Origin: Saccoglossus kowalevskii | Taxonomy: Eukaryota > Hemichordata > Enteropneusta > Harrimaniidae | NCBI RefSeq assembly: GCF_000003605.2 | Contig: NW_003135343.1 | Coordinates: 503,504-530,034 of the forward strand | Reading direction: 5' to 3' | Length of the DNA: 26,531 bases | Shown: piece by piece, positions 1 through 11,155 of the stretch | How positions within the stretch are numbered: position 1 is the first letter of the stretch | How the letters are laid out: each line of letters begins with the position of its first letter | Position numbers and translations under genes: made by a program | The notes under the pieces: model-generated | Told to the model about the DNA's origin: nothing | Database searches by the model: none | The model's input: only the letters and a program-made list of their open reading frames with translations

Positions 1-100
1 AGACGGTTTATTCTGGAGCAACCAGACTAAAACAGGGAATTTCGCTAAAATAATAACAACCTTACTCTGGCATACCCGCTATTGGTACACACAGTGCATT

Positions 101-548
101 TTGTAAATAATGGACAGGAGAGTGTGCAAATAATGGACAGGGGAGTGTGTAAATGTGTAAATAATGGAAGAGGAGTGTGTAAATAATGGACAGGAGAGTG
201 TGCAAATAATGGACAGGGGAGTGTGTAAATGTGTAAATAATGGACAGGGGAGTGTGCAAATAATGGTCAGAGAGTGTGCAAATAATGAACAGGAAAGTGT
301 GCAAATAATGGACAGGAGAGTGTGCAAATAATGAACAGGAGAGAGTGCAAATATTGGACAGGGGAGTGTGAAAATAATGGACAGGAGAATGTGCAAATAA
401 TAGACAAGGATGTGTGTAAATAATGGACAGGGGAGTGTACAAATAATGGACAGGAAAGTGTGCAAATAATGGACAGGGAAGTGCACAAATAATGGACAGG
501 GAAGTGTGCAATTAATGAACAGGAAAGTATGCAAATATTGGACAGGGT
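101..548. repeat. 23-bp minisatellite, about 19 copies
   Basis: The unit reads TGTGCAAATAATGGACAGG followed by GGAG or a close variant. I count 19 units by eye. Two units carry a 7-8 base internal duplication (TGTGTAAATG), near 148-178 and 218-250. Units 1-3 and 4-6 share the same order of variants, so a three-unit block was itself duplicated. Because 23 is not a multiple of three, each reverse-strand frame cycles through all three phases of the unit, and the unit has no stop on that strand. This produces overlapping reverse ORFs of 70-150 codons with a Ser-Pro-Val-His-Tyr-Leu-like cycle, which are almost certainly not genes. Confidence 0.95.
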
Positions 549-762
549 AGTGGGCAGTCCTTTATTTCAATTATAATATCATGAAACATAACATAGGCTT
601 GATTGAATTGTGTATATAACATACATGTACAAACAACATGTGTAAACACATTCATGGTAATGTTCCAAACCAGAACTCCTTGAAGCGTAAGAGTCATGGA
701 GGTACGCATAGTAACTATTTAGACGGTTCATCCAAACGTGGGAAAACATTGAATATTGTGAA

Positions 763-817
763 ATGATGCACAATTTTGTTTCATTGTTCCGCTTCAATGA
801 ATAAAATTGTGCATCAT
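763..817. other. Near-perfect 55-nt hairpin
   Basis: The left arm starts ATGATGCACAATTTT and the right arm ends AAAATTGTGCATCAT. The stem is about 23-24 bp, with one imperfection, around an 8-base loop (TTCCGCTT). Pairing does not clearly continue beyond the arms, so a standard animal pre-miRNA, with a stem of about 30 bp or more, is not established. It could also be a very short foldback element. No second copy was seen in the window. Confidence 0.6.
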
Positions 818-2793
818 GTGGCAGATGGAATGCATCAAAAGATGATTTCAATAATCTAAAGAGCTCTGTATTATGAAGGTTAATAATAAAATAAGTTGGT
901 AGATTAGCACCATGAGCAGATTATTAAATATGTCAATGAAAAAGGTGATTCAAGCAGGTGGGAAAATAATATAGTACTCAAAACTAATCTACAATAATAT
1001 GATAGAAAAGAAACTACACTGAATGCACATGGATAATTTGTTTTTGAACAGATAAAATCAAAAGTCAGATTGAAAATACACAATATTGGTTTGAAATGTA
1101 ATCACTTAAGAATAAATCAATTCGATAACAGATTTGTCCCAGTTATTTTTGCTCATTATTTTACCTTTTTTTTTTCAGCAAGATAAAATCTACCAAAGAA
1201 TGGTCTCCTTAATCTTTTCACCTCCAGTTCCCTATTTCATTACAAATACACAAAATAGTCCTGCATGGTGTGCACTTTCCTTCAGAAGATTGGGACAAAA
1301 ATAGCCAAATTTTTTCAAGTATAAACTGAAAATTGACTAAAATTTTGTCTGTTGGCTCCAAAATTAGGGTTCACATCCAGAATTATTGAAGATTATCAGA
1401 TAAAGTGCAGACTAATTTTGGAGGGAAAGTCTGGTGGTAAAAAGGTTAAAAACTACAACTTTCAATGGAATTAAAATCAGATAATCCTTATTATAAACTT
1501 GAATCTAATCAAACTATTAAATTAGTCTGCGAAACCTGGTAATGGTAAAAAAATATTCAACAAAATAAATTTGTGTCATTATTTGTTACTAGCACGGAAA
1601 TAACTTTTTCTCGGTAGCCGCTTTTGAATAGGCCGGCAACATATGTAAATTGCATCCTGAGGTAGGAGGGAAGTAAGTAATCAGAACTGAGGACATCGAC
1701 ATTATTATTTAGGGATTAACCATTATTTATATCGGGGTCATAATTCTTCGTTTAGAATACTATTAATTTATATGTATATGTAATGCCCTCAAGGTCCTGT
1801 GAAAAGAGTATGATGCATAATGTGATGAAAAACATTGAACAAGAGATTATTATCGTTGTTAGCAGCATCTTTGAGTATTAGTGAATGAATTTAACAGACG
1901 TGCTGCAAAAACTGTTATGAAATTGTTTTTCTTTATTTTTTTCCTCAATGCGCTCCTCTCTCTGACCAGTATAGGTCGTTATAACTTTTTATCTTAAGTT
2001 GAAGCAAATAAACAGTTGCTAATGGGGCTTGATTTATGCAGTATTCATTCACCTGTCTTTCACGATTTCAATTTCCAGTTTCCACGATTTTATTTTAAGC
2101 TACCTAGATTAAACGTGCTGGTACAAGTCAAGAATCATCAGTGTTACAATCCTGACGTGACTGCTAAATCTTGAGAGCATTATTAGCCCCGAGACATGAC
2201 CTATGCCCATAACAACAACACATTTCCGTTCAATTTGTTTTCCAAAATCAATGCACACATACATACACAATTTTTTTTTTTTAGAAGTGAAATTTTGTTA
2301 AAAAAATCTGTTAAAAAATTTTTTTTAAAAATGTGACACAACGTATTTTATTTTAATGACCTCAGATAGACTGGCAGTTCGTGATGATGTTTTCCCCTTA
2401 CCTAATCTAGATTATACCTGATGCTGAGCTTAACTCTTCAGACACAGTATTCAATGATGGATTAAAACCAACTCAGAGTCTGACCCACCATTTGTATACA
2501 TGTGTGAAATCGTTAATAAACGCACGTTCCCCAAATCCATGATTATCACTTACACACGTTATATCACAGACCTTAGAAAACGTTAACGACTACGGTTATA
2601 TGTACCCCGGTACTTCATCACGATATTTCTATTTTACAACAAATAAACCCAATCATATGAAATATTAAGAAAGTGTCTGTGCAGAGGATAATAGAATCAA
2701 AGCAATTAATATGTACATTTAACACACTAGAAGCAAGTCCTAAGCAAGTAAATGATTCTATGTTGGTTGCTGCCATTACATCGTATTTAGAAA
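818..2793. other. AT-rich non-coding stretch
   Basis: No gene is recognised. Near 1155-1180 a long pyrimidine tract ends in CAG and is followed by about 42 stop-free codons, but these resemble no known protein. CTCCAAAATTAG (about 1355) and CTAATTTTGGAG (about 1411) form a small inverted repeat. A T-run and A-run foldback lies near 2271-2330. The stretch is most simply read as intron or intergenic DNA. Confidence 0.6.
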
Positions 2794-3003
2794 TACTGTA
2801 GAATACTTCATTTTCGCTTGGAATTTATTTTCGCTTATAATCACTGAAGGATGATTCCGTGAAAATAAAATCCAGCGAATATACTTTTTTTCCTATATTT
2901 CACATTAAACTCATGAAAAAACTGAAAATAAATTCCAAGCAAAACGTCCAAAAAGCCTTTTCAGCGAAAATTAATTCCAGCAAAAATAAAGTATTCCACA
3001 GTA
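2794..3003. mobile_element. TACTGTA-type MITE, copy 1
   Basis: The element begins TACTGTAGAATACTT and ends AAGTATTCCACAGTA, which are inverted complements with one mismatch. Inside each end, blocks rich in ATTTTCGCTTGGAAT / AATTCCAGCGAAAAT motifs extend the inverted symmetry. At about 210 bp with no coding capacity, it has the build of a non-autonomous DNA transposon. Three further copies lie within 3.2 kb. A forward open frame of about 100 codons (2859-3173) runs through and beyond this copy and is incidental. Confidence 0.85.
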
Positions 3004-3553
3004 TTCATAATGCCAATTTGACTGGCCGAAACTACTCTATTCATGACTGCCTTTGTACAAATTTGTCAAACCATGGTCGTCACTTGATCAATCCGGCGCA
3101 TAAAACACGCTTTGCATCGTGGTTTATATGCTGTAAACATCACATGACTACCCATGATTCAACTTGCATATAAGAATTGACTGGCAAGTGCAAACTTAGT
3201 GCTACTGAATGAGAAAATATAGACAGAAATAAGTTGACTGATCTTTCATCAAAAACATGGCCAGAAATTCTATTACATTAAAAGGACTGAATCACAATTA
3301 TTGCAATACATACATTTTTCTATTCCAATCATCAGTGTCCATACATTACCTGGGGACAGGTATCAATTATTTATATTTGTAAGTGGGGCAATGGGTCGCC
3401 GGCAAAACACAACTATAATAAGTATAGGTCAAACAAACTTGACAGGTTAACAAACATAGCATTTTGCTTTTATCTGGGGACCAGACATACTTTTTTTCTC
3501 TAGTGAAACATTAAAATTCAAGGTGTGTCTACGGTCATTTTGATGATTCAGTA
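3004..3553. other. Spacer between two MITE copies
   Basis: Nothing recognisable: no gene, RNA or repeat beyond simple AT-rich sequence. Confidence 0.6.
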
Positions 3554-3756
3554 TACTGTAGAATACTTTTTTTTCGCTTGAAATTAATTTTCGCTGAAGG
3601 AATGATTCAGTGAAAATAAAATCAAGCGAATATACTTTTCTTCCTATATTTTACATTCAACTTGTCAAAAATCAGAGAAAATAAATCCCATACAAATTAC
3701 CCAAAAAATATTTTCAGCGAAAATTAAATCCAGCTAAAATAAAGTATTTTACAGTA
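3554..3756. mobile_element. TACTGTA-type MITE, copy 2
   Basis: It has the same ends as copy 1 (TACTGTAGAATACTT at left; AAGTATTTTACAGTA at right) and the same interior order: TTCGCTTGAAATTAATTTTC, GATTCAGTGAAAATAAAATC, and a final AATCCAGCTAAAATAAAG. It lies in the same orientation as copy 1. Confidence 0.85.
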
Positions 3757-4408
3757 CAACTATTTCGATGTTCCATTTTTTTTTTTTTTGCCCTTCTATT
3801 ATGATCATAATTTTAAAAGATAATTATCAGAAATGGCATTCAGAAAAAAAAAATTGTACACATAAACCGAAACCTTCTTTTATTATACACTGGGTTATTG
3901 CACATTCATTTTTGTATTATCTCTTCGAACATCAAGGTTAACTTTTGTCAACTTTGTCATAAATCAAATCATAAATCCATAAAATTGTTGATCTTGATCA
4001 GCAGCCAATGAGAAATTACACCCATTAGGTAAAAAAATGAACAAAGAATTTGTCCAAAAATACATAAAAACACAAATTTTTGCCAGCACGAAAATAATTT
4101 TTAATTCTGCACTAGGCAGACAGATTAAACGTACTGTTAGATGTACATATATGCTCTCAAATCCCTCAAGTTCAATGACTGCAAGCTACAAAATCGGCTT
4201 TACTTCAAAACCATGTGACCAACGGAAGCATGACATAAAACGATCGGTACAGATTTTGGTTGGCCATATTCTCCTTTGAATTTAGCAAGAGGGACAGAAG
4301 AGGAACGAAGGAAATATGTTTATTGATACAGAACTTTTGCATAATGATGAATTGTTGGAGTTGATTCGGACATTGAGTTATAAACATCAAGTTACAAAAA
4401 TGATTCGA
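3757..4408. other. AT-rich non-coding stretch
   Basis: Short T and A homopolymers only. An open frame of about 80 codons (4037-4279) shows no domain, start context or splice support and is treated as chance. Confidence 0.55.
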
Positions 4409-4612
4409 GTTACATAATTCAAAGTTTGGTTAACTGATAATAAAAACTTGAGTTACTAAATTTGAATGTTAAACAAAACAAAAATTCTATGTTGCCCGTA
4501 ACTCGAAGTTCAGTTAACAGTTAATTATAGTTTGAGTTACTAAAGGTGGATGTTAATATAAAAATATATGTTTTTCGTAACTCAAAGTTCTTTAACTGTT
4601 AAGTAATAGGGG
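4409..4612. repeat. Degenerate ~80-bp tandem repeat, about 2.5 copies
   Basis: A half-unit resembling GTAACTCAAAGTTC...TTAAC (about 4409, 4498 and 4577) alternates with a half-unit TTGAGTTACTAAA...GAATGTTAA (about 4447 and 4530). The spacing is 79-83 bases. The two halves are partly complementary (GTAACTCAA against TTGAGTTAC), so each unit can fold back. Confidence 0.65.
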
Positions 4613-5158
4613 AAGTCAAGCCAAACAACACAATGACCCCCCCCCCAAAAAAAAGCTCCGCAAATGTAGGAGAATGCAATTTACAGTTTTTTTAATATCA
4701 CTATTCATTCTCTAGATATTCAACTTTTCATCAGTATTATGTAGTCAGCCATCTTGATTCTCAAGTAAAGGATTGTAGGTAAAGTATGACATCATAGAGT
4801 CTGTTGTCAGTATTTAGAAACCCCTTTAAAAAGCAAGTTATAATTTGGGTGTGATTTCTAAATATGGGCATGGTCATTTTTATAACTCAATGTTTTCGAT
4901 GGCTACAATACTTTTAATATTTTCCTGCAAATTCTTTAATTCTAGACCAAATTGAAATAATTTCCCATCGATTACAAATCTTGATCAGAACAAAGATGAA
5001 AAAAAAAATTAAATTTGATTTTGTGATAGATTACAGGAAATGACTTTGGGGGTTAAAGGTCAAAAGGTTATTTAAAACAAATACACCGTTAATCAATTAC
5101 GAGTAACCAGGAAGTACCGGTAATAATCATGATAAACAGGTGTCATTTGAAGCACATG
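4613..5158. other. Non-coding stretch with C10A8 run
   Basis: A run of ten C followed by eight A lies at 4637-4654. No gene or RNA is recognised. Confidence 0.55.
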
Positions 5159-5341
5159 TACTGTAAAATGTTTCTTTTCCACTAAGGGGTGATTCAGCGA
5201 AAAATATAATCCAGCGAATGTCTTGTTTCATATACCGTGGTTTACATTCTATTCATCAAAATTCAGAGAAAATACACTCAAAACAAAACATCCAAAAAAA
5301 AAATCAGCAAAATTGAATTCCAATAAAAGTATTTTACAGCA
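5159..5341. mobile_element. TACTGTA-type MITE, copy 3 (diverged)
   Basis: It begins TACTGTAAAATG and ends AAAAGTATTTTACAGCA. The interior keeps GGTGATTCAGCGAAAAATAT and AATCCAGCGAAT as in copies 1 and 2. It is slightly shorter and more diverged, with a degraded right end. Confidence 0.75.
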
Positions 5342-5922
5342 CTGCAAATATTTCGGCACCAGTACGATGGGACCGTGATAAAGCACGTCTCAACTGCGTA
5401 TATGTCACGCCTATGCTACCAATATAATCAGCATACTGGCTACTCTCTAAGGCATTACCCTGACGTATGTATGTACAGGTCTTCTGCGGCACCGTACAAC
5501 TAGAAACAATGCAATAATGAGTGATTGAGCAGACAAAAGTATACATTGTTTATATTATATTGGGCGCTCATTAAATTTATAAAAAATTAGGAGTTGCGGT
5601 GACATTGAGAATCTCAACATATCTGTAAAAAAGAAATATACAAATAAAGAGATCCAAGTTACTTTCGGGAGTTCGCTCGCCATAATATTATCCCACAAAC
5701 ATTAGAGATAAAGGATTCATTTATTTTTTTATGAACATATTCATTATTCACAGCATGCTTAATATAATTTATATTACGAAAAAAAAAAAATGTTTAATAT
5801 TGAGAGGTGTCATACATTAATTAATTAATGCATGCATAAGAGACATATGTGTATGTTATGATGTGATTGCCAGCAGAGTCATGAATGACATTTTGATCTG
5901 TGCTTAAACATAGAAATCTATT
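5342..5922. other. Non-coding stretch
   Basis: A perfect 16-base palindrome of alternating ATTA units lies at 5815-5830, followed by GCATGCAT. An incidental reverse open frame lies at 5334-5546. No gene is recognised. Confidence 0.55.
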
Positions 5923-6125
5923 TACTGTACGTTATTTTCACTTAAAATTAATTTTCTCAGAAAGGATGACTCGGTGAAAATATAATCCATTGAAAATACC
6001 TTTTTTTTTAATCGATACTTTACATTCAATTCATCAAATATCAAGGAAAATAAACATCACACAAATTACCCAAAATGTCTTTTCATGTGAAAATTAATTC
6101 CAGCTAAAAAAGTAATTTACAGGTA
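5923..6125. mobile_element. TACTGTA-type MITE, copy 4 (diverged)
   Basis: It begins TACTGTACGTTATTTTC and ends AAAAGTAATTTACAGGTA. The interior keeps GGATGACTCGGTGAAAATAT, TTTACATTCAATTCATCAAA and AAAATTAATTCCAGCTAAA, in the same order and orientation as the other three copies. Confidence 0.75.
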
Positions 6126-6727
6126 ACAGAGAATTCAGATGAATGGTTAGCATATTATTTGCTTTATAGTTCACAAAATATCTTGACTTTGTCTCTGAAA
6201 TATCCACATGCAATTGTAAAGAGATCTAGGATTCTAACAATTCAGCATAAATTAAAAAAAAAAATGATCTGAATTGAGAGTAAATCACATAAAAACACAC
6301 TTAGAATAAACTCTAAAATCTGTAACAAATCAGTGAGTACACCTTCAGGAAATTAGGACAATGCACGGAAGAAGCTTTAATTCCTGTAATTTTCAATCAT
6401 TGAAAATTGTGAAATTTTGTAAAGTGAAAATTTTTCCACTTTCCCGAAAATCATAAAATCAAATCGCGAAAAATCCTCATTTTGAAAACTAAGTGATTTA
6501 CAACTACATTCAAAACAAAGTCATAGCAACAACATAACTTAGATACCCACAAGTGGCACTTGAAAACAATCAGTAGTAACCAACAAACTAACATTTATCA
6601 GGCAGTCATTACTGTGATGGTTTAAGTTATTCATGGGAAAAAACAAACAAGAACAGCTGCTCCATTTTGCCATTTTGGAGGTTATCAGTCATGCAAAAAT
6701 TATTCAAAACGTTTAGAATTTGAAATA
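6126..6727. other. Non-coding stretch with small palindromes
   Basis: Two adjacent perfect or near-perfect palindromes, AATTTTCAATCATTGAAAAT (about 6399) and AAAGTGAAAATTTTTCCACTT (truncated to fit; about 6420), can each form a hairpin. No gene is recognised. Confidence 0.5.
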
Positions 6728-7194
6728 CAGTGACCACTCACTAATTCATGCCTCAGTATGTTTCGGTTTTGGCTATTAAAGTTATGGGTAGTTGGATGGC
6801 TCCCAACAATTCTATTGTGTTTTGTCAACAATTTTGAAGTAAAAGAACTAATGTTTCGTCGCATCGTGTATTTAATTGGCCATTAACGTGCTGGTGGAGA
6901 AAACTTAACACCTACTGGCCATCAATTACTGAGATACAAAGGGTGACGTCGGCCTGAATCAACGGGGGTATGAAGTCGCAACTTTACGTACTTCTCGTTC
7001 GGTCCTCTTTCATAAGCTCTATTGTCCATTAATTAAAACATACTAGAATTAAACCCATGTATGTATATGTGTTTTTTATCTATTTTCAATGCATAAACCC
7101 CGCCTTTCACGAGACCCCTTGGTAAGTCGCAATCCTCGATATATCACGACTTTTCTTTGGATTCCAACACTCACGACTTAGTGAGGGGCCACTG
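6728..7194. mobile_element. ~467-bp MITE with pogo/Tigger-like ends
   Basis: The left end is CAGTGACCACTCACTAATTC. The right end read in reverse complement is CAGTGGCCCCTCACTAAGTC, about 17 of 20 identical. CAGTG...CCCTC-type ends are characteristic of pogo/Tigger-related Tc1/mariner elements, which target TA. The left flank is TA; the right flank is TT, so the target duplication is imperfect or degraded. There is no transposase frame, so the copy would be non-autonomous. Only one copy was seen in this window. Confidence 0.7.
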
Positions 7195-10100
7195 TTTCCT
7201 AGAATTTCAACAGAAAAAACATAATAAGTATATATTAATATTTTTGTTTGTTTAGTTATTTATTACTCTTATCAAAAGGCATATTTTTCTATTTACCAAT
7301 CTGAGAGAACCATATATGAATATTCCAAACACTCTACTATGGTTAGATTATTTTCAGAAGCGACAGTGACTCAATAGAATGTGATTCACTGAACCCAACA
7401 ATGTAACATTTATAAAGTGAAAACAAGTCAAACAACGCCCAGGTAGTATTACCGACAAAAATTAGACTTTGACTTATGTAACCAGGCCATGTACCTAATT
7501 AGGGAAGAAGGCAAGACAAGTTGCCATGGAAACAGCCATTTAATAACACTTGGGATCATGAACACGTCTTCTTAAATCTTTTACAAAAAAACAAGAAACT
7601 TCATCAGAACCATCAAAGACATTATTAACACTGACATAGGGAGCTATCAAAATAGTTTAATGGTGTTTATTTTAAGATAGCTAGGTGTACTTGATATCAC
7701 TATAATATACATGAACACAATAAATAGTTGCCCGGAAGCATTCAGTCATCTACGACTACGCATACTACTATACCGTACTTTAATCGAACACAGTTGACAT
7801 GTGTCTTAATTCTCACCAAAAATTAGAACACTATTTTACTTTCGGCCATTTTTGTCATGAATTTTCACTGATTCAGATTGTTATTTTTCTTTTTTATATT
7901 TTTGGAAATGAAGTGTAGGCACGTAAGTTGAATAAGTGCTGAAGAAAAGAACGAAATTACAGATGCATAGAAGTCATTGTTAGGAATAAGTTGGGGTTCT
8001 TTCCAGTACATTAAGCAATTATTTACCGCATGTTGATATGTGCGTTGTATTGATTACTCATTTACTCGGTTGAAGAACGAGAGGTCATTGTTCATTTTAA
8101 TTTTATGTAAACAATGTGCTTTACACAAGTTGCATATGCTACAAGGAACCCATAACAAATATGACACGTCACGTCAGATGACCAGCACTCTGGGTTGATG
8201 GAAAACATATTTTCTTTCATATGTTGTTATATTTGAAAATATGCCAGGTTAATTTTGAAATTATCTGAGCCTACAAGATCAATAGTTCAAATTCAATACA
8301 GCTGACAACAATATGGGAAAATTGCACAAAATTTATGTTACCATAGAAACAAGCTCACGTCCCCCAAATTTTGAATTTTATTGAAAAAAATTTTTCTGGT
8401 GATAAATTGTGATTAAAACAATATTTTAACCAAAATTAAAATAAAAAATTACTGAGAATAATAAATTCGTCTGTGAAAAAAAGCAATTGTTGACTGAGAC
8501 TTGGATTTCAGTATCCTATTATTAATTTAATCAATTAGCAACTAGTAATCTTATTTCAATATTTGATCAACAAAAAACTGTATTTCCAGTGAGTCTATCT
8601 ACCAAATAGAATTTCCTACTTTCCATTAATCATTTTAGTCACTATCGATTTTTGTCAGTTTGGATCAATATTTGCCTTTACCCCATGAATGTCATTAATT
8701 TTTTCCACCCCAAACTTAGATGCAACATTTTACATTTTTTTTTTTTATATAATTTTAAATAATTTCTTTTTTAATTGTGGACCAAATGATATAAGTTCTT
8801 ATTAGCTACAGGTAACATTCAACATTTCTGGCAAAATTTATGCAAGTTTATTTTGTTAAAGATGAGAAAAGTTGATTTTGGCATTCAAAAGGATGAAAGT
8901 GATTAATATGACTAAATTGCATATAAACTATTATGATTCATTTACATAGCACATATGAGAGCATAAACACAGCATTTTCTGTTTTCCCATCAACACCAAA
9001 ATTAAATACAAAATTTAAATTATGAAAAAATAAAGGAAGTGATCATGAAAATTTCTGCTTATGTACATCATTCATGTACAAAGATAACACTGAAAGCCAT
9101 TCAACTGTTAACAATATTTCGCGATAGTCTTCACAAAATTTGTGAAAATTTTCTTTTATGTGCAGTACTAAAAAAGATAAGTCACTTCAGTGTAGTAAAA
9201 AAAAAAACATTTTGCAGACATCAATCACCATGGTTACTAAAATGTGGAACATTCAAATCGACAATAATAAACTGAAAGAAAATATTTGAATACCAGGATT
9301 TAACAAACAAAATTGTTTTTAAAGTAGAAAATAATTCTTCCTATACAATATTTAGTTAGGAGAAAAACGAAAATTTACAAATTCAATAAAAAGCCGGAAA
9401 CTGAAAGACTGTCAATCAAATCATAGCCAAGACCAAATGCACATATGTATATGAATCGTTTTCTGTACGATGAGTCAGCCATTCATTCTGAGTTCCCTGA
9501 ATATAAAGTTCACGTTTAACAGATGAAAAACCTGTATATTTTTTAATTACAAAAAAAATTAGGAGTATGATATGAAATCCATGAATGATGAATGCATGTC
9601 ATAAATCAGCTAAAAAAGTACAATTTTACCCCAATACTTTTATTCGTTTTAACTTATGAATAACAATTTAAGCTTAAAACCCTGAGGTCTTTGTTGAACA
9701 GGTATGACAAATCTTGTATTTGGAGAGACTTAAATATACAAACTGAAAAGAAAAAGATTTCATTTCATAATGCACTCACACAGTAAACTGGAATAAATTG
9801 AATTTGGAAAATTAGGTAATCCCATAATCACAACTCCACTCTCTCTTCTGCGTTCTTTTTTCCCAACATACAAAGACTCGAATGTAAACTGAACCTTTAT
9901 AATTGAAAAGCATCCAGACTCTTTGATAATATTAACACAAGCCCGCATTCAGGTGTAACAACGTTAACGTACATCGCTCTATAATTATCCAAAATTTCAT
10001 TTTCTCTGTGTGTTTAATTTCATCCTTCACGTAATAGAGTTAAACAAATGGGATGTACAGACAATGTCATTCTACATTAACTCTTTTGATCCAGTTCGCT

Positions 10101-10934
10101 GTCGTCATCCCACACTTTCACTTATGCTGAGCTGTCACAATAAATTACAAATTGAGCAGTCAGATCTTTTAGATGGGGTAGAATGGGGGCTGGATTTTAA
10201 CATAGAAATAATTGATTTCTCTATCTCACCTCTCTAGTGAATACCATGGAAACTGATTTAACACTAAATGCTAATTTTTGGTTCATATATTCATTTCGCT
10301 ATGTTTTCCAGCTCTTGAAGTAACATGGTTGTTGCTGATTTTTTTCAAGTAGTATTTGATTTTTTTTTTCATAACCATTATTATAAGATTTAAATTTGAA
10401 GGGACCGAACTCCTTCATTCATATGCATAGGGTTTATATTTAATGCTTTAGTCGGAACCATTCACGCTATCATGATGATCAGCTGGAACGCCCACACGCT
10501 CGCTCTGTCGCATATTGAAATCAAAATCCTTCAATTAAAAAAGCGACCCCCATTCCCCCACTCCCAAATAAATTGTCACAAGCAAAAAGTAAGAGAAAAC
10601 GTCGTATAAACGAGCTCAGGGCGTTTAGTTCTCATTGTTGCGGAAAACGGTCATTTAGATACAACACTAATTGGTGCTATTAAAATCGGGCGTTTTGGTC
10701 CTAAATCAATACACTATCACTTATATCGGTTAGTGAAGGCGGTTGAGACCAGGACAACATCACTGCAATATAATAAGTACACTTGCTTTTCCGTGTCATT
10801 TATTTTTCACTTTTTGTTTGCTTGTTTTCCGTTTTAAAACTCGACAGTCGACTTCGCCCGAATTTATGATCATCGCAAACTTCCTGTTTTTAAGCGCAAA
10901 TCGCGCAAGTGTAAAACAAAATTGAGGGACGTAC
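7195..10934 (-). other. Probable intron 1 of the leftward gene
   Basis: This long AT-rich stretch lies downstream of the leftward first-exon donor at 10934/10935. I see no second exon with both a convincing acceptor and a protein-like frame. The open frames at 9039-9275, 9760-9948 and 10010-10237 are short, lack splice support and look random. The base composition becomes richer in CpG from about 10440 toward the exon. No transposon ends were recognised. Confidence 0.5.
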
Positions 10935-11155
10935 CTGTACGAAGTCTGTTTTCTTATCGTGAACTGGTGCGAAAATCTGTCAGATAAATCCTCCTTTTCG
11001 AAAAACTGGTCCTCACCTTCGAGTATTTCGTGCTCTTGGGTGGATTCCTCAACTGTGGGCATCGGAGGCGGTGGAGGGAGAGGGGTTTCCTCGAAACAAC
11101 TCCCGCAGCTCGTCACCGTAACGCTGATGGTGGGGCTTTCCGTGGCAGACGCCAT
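10935..11155 (-). CDS. First coding exon of an unidentified leftward gene
   Basis: The coding part gives 73 codons plus two bases, so the intron is in phase 2. The start is the first ATG after an in-frame stop at 11233-11231. Its context has A at -3 and G at +4, a strong Kozak match. The exon ends ...TACAG, followed by the donor GTACGT. The peptide begins MASATESPTISVTVTSCG, then has a run of five prolines (about residues 26-31), an acidic stretch (about 35-57, EEST/EHEILEGEDQ/EKED), and ends SHQFTIRKQTSY. It looks like a disordered, acidic N-terminal tail of an intracellular protein, with no signal peptide or membrane segment. I do not recognise the family. The frame runs on past the donor for about 45 codons, but that part is Lys/Arg/Phe-rich and looks intronic. 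The region is richer in CpG than its surroundings, as expected near a promoter. Confidence 0.7.

Noticed and set aside
62-534. Reverse open frames of 149-151 codons with a repeating His-Ser-Pro-Val-His-Tyr pattern
   Set aside because: They are a by-product of the 23-bp minisatellite, which lacks stops in every reverse phase.
1180-1308. Forward frame following a strong pyrimidine tract plus CAG
   Set aside because: Only about 42 codons, with no matching donor or recognisable peptide; T-runs ending in CAG are common in this window.
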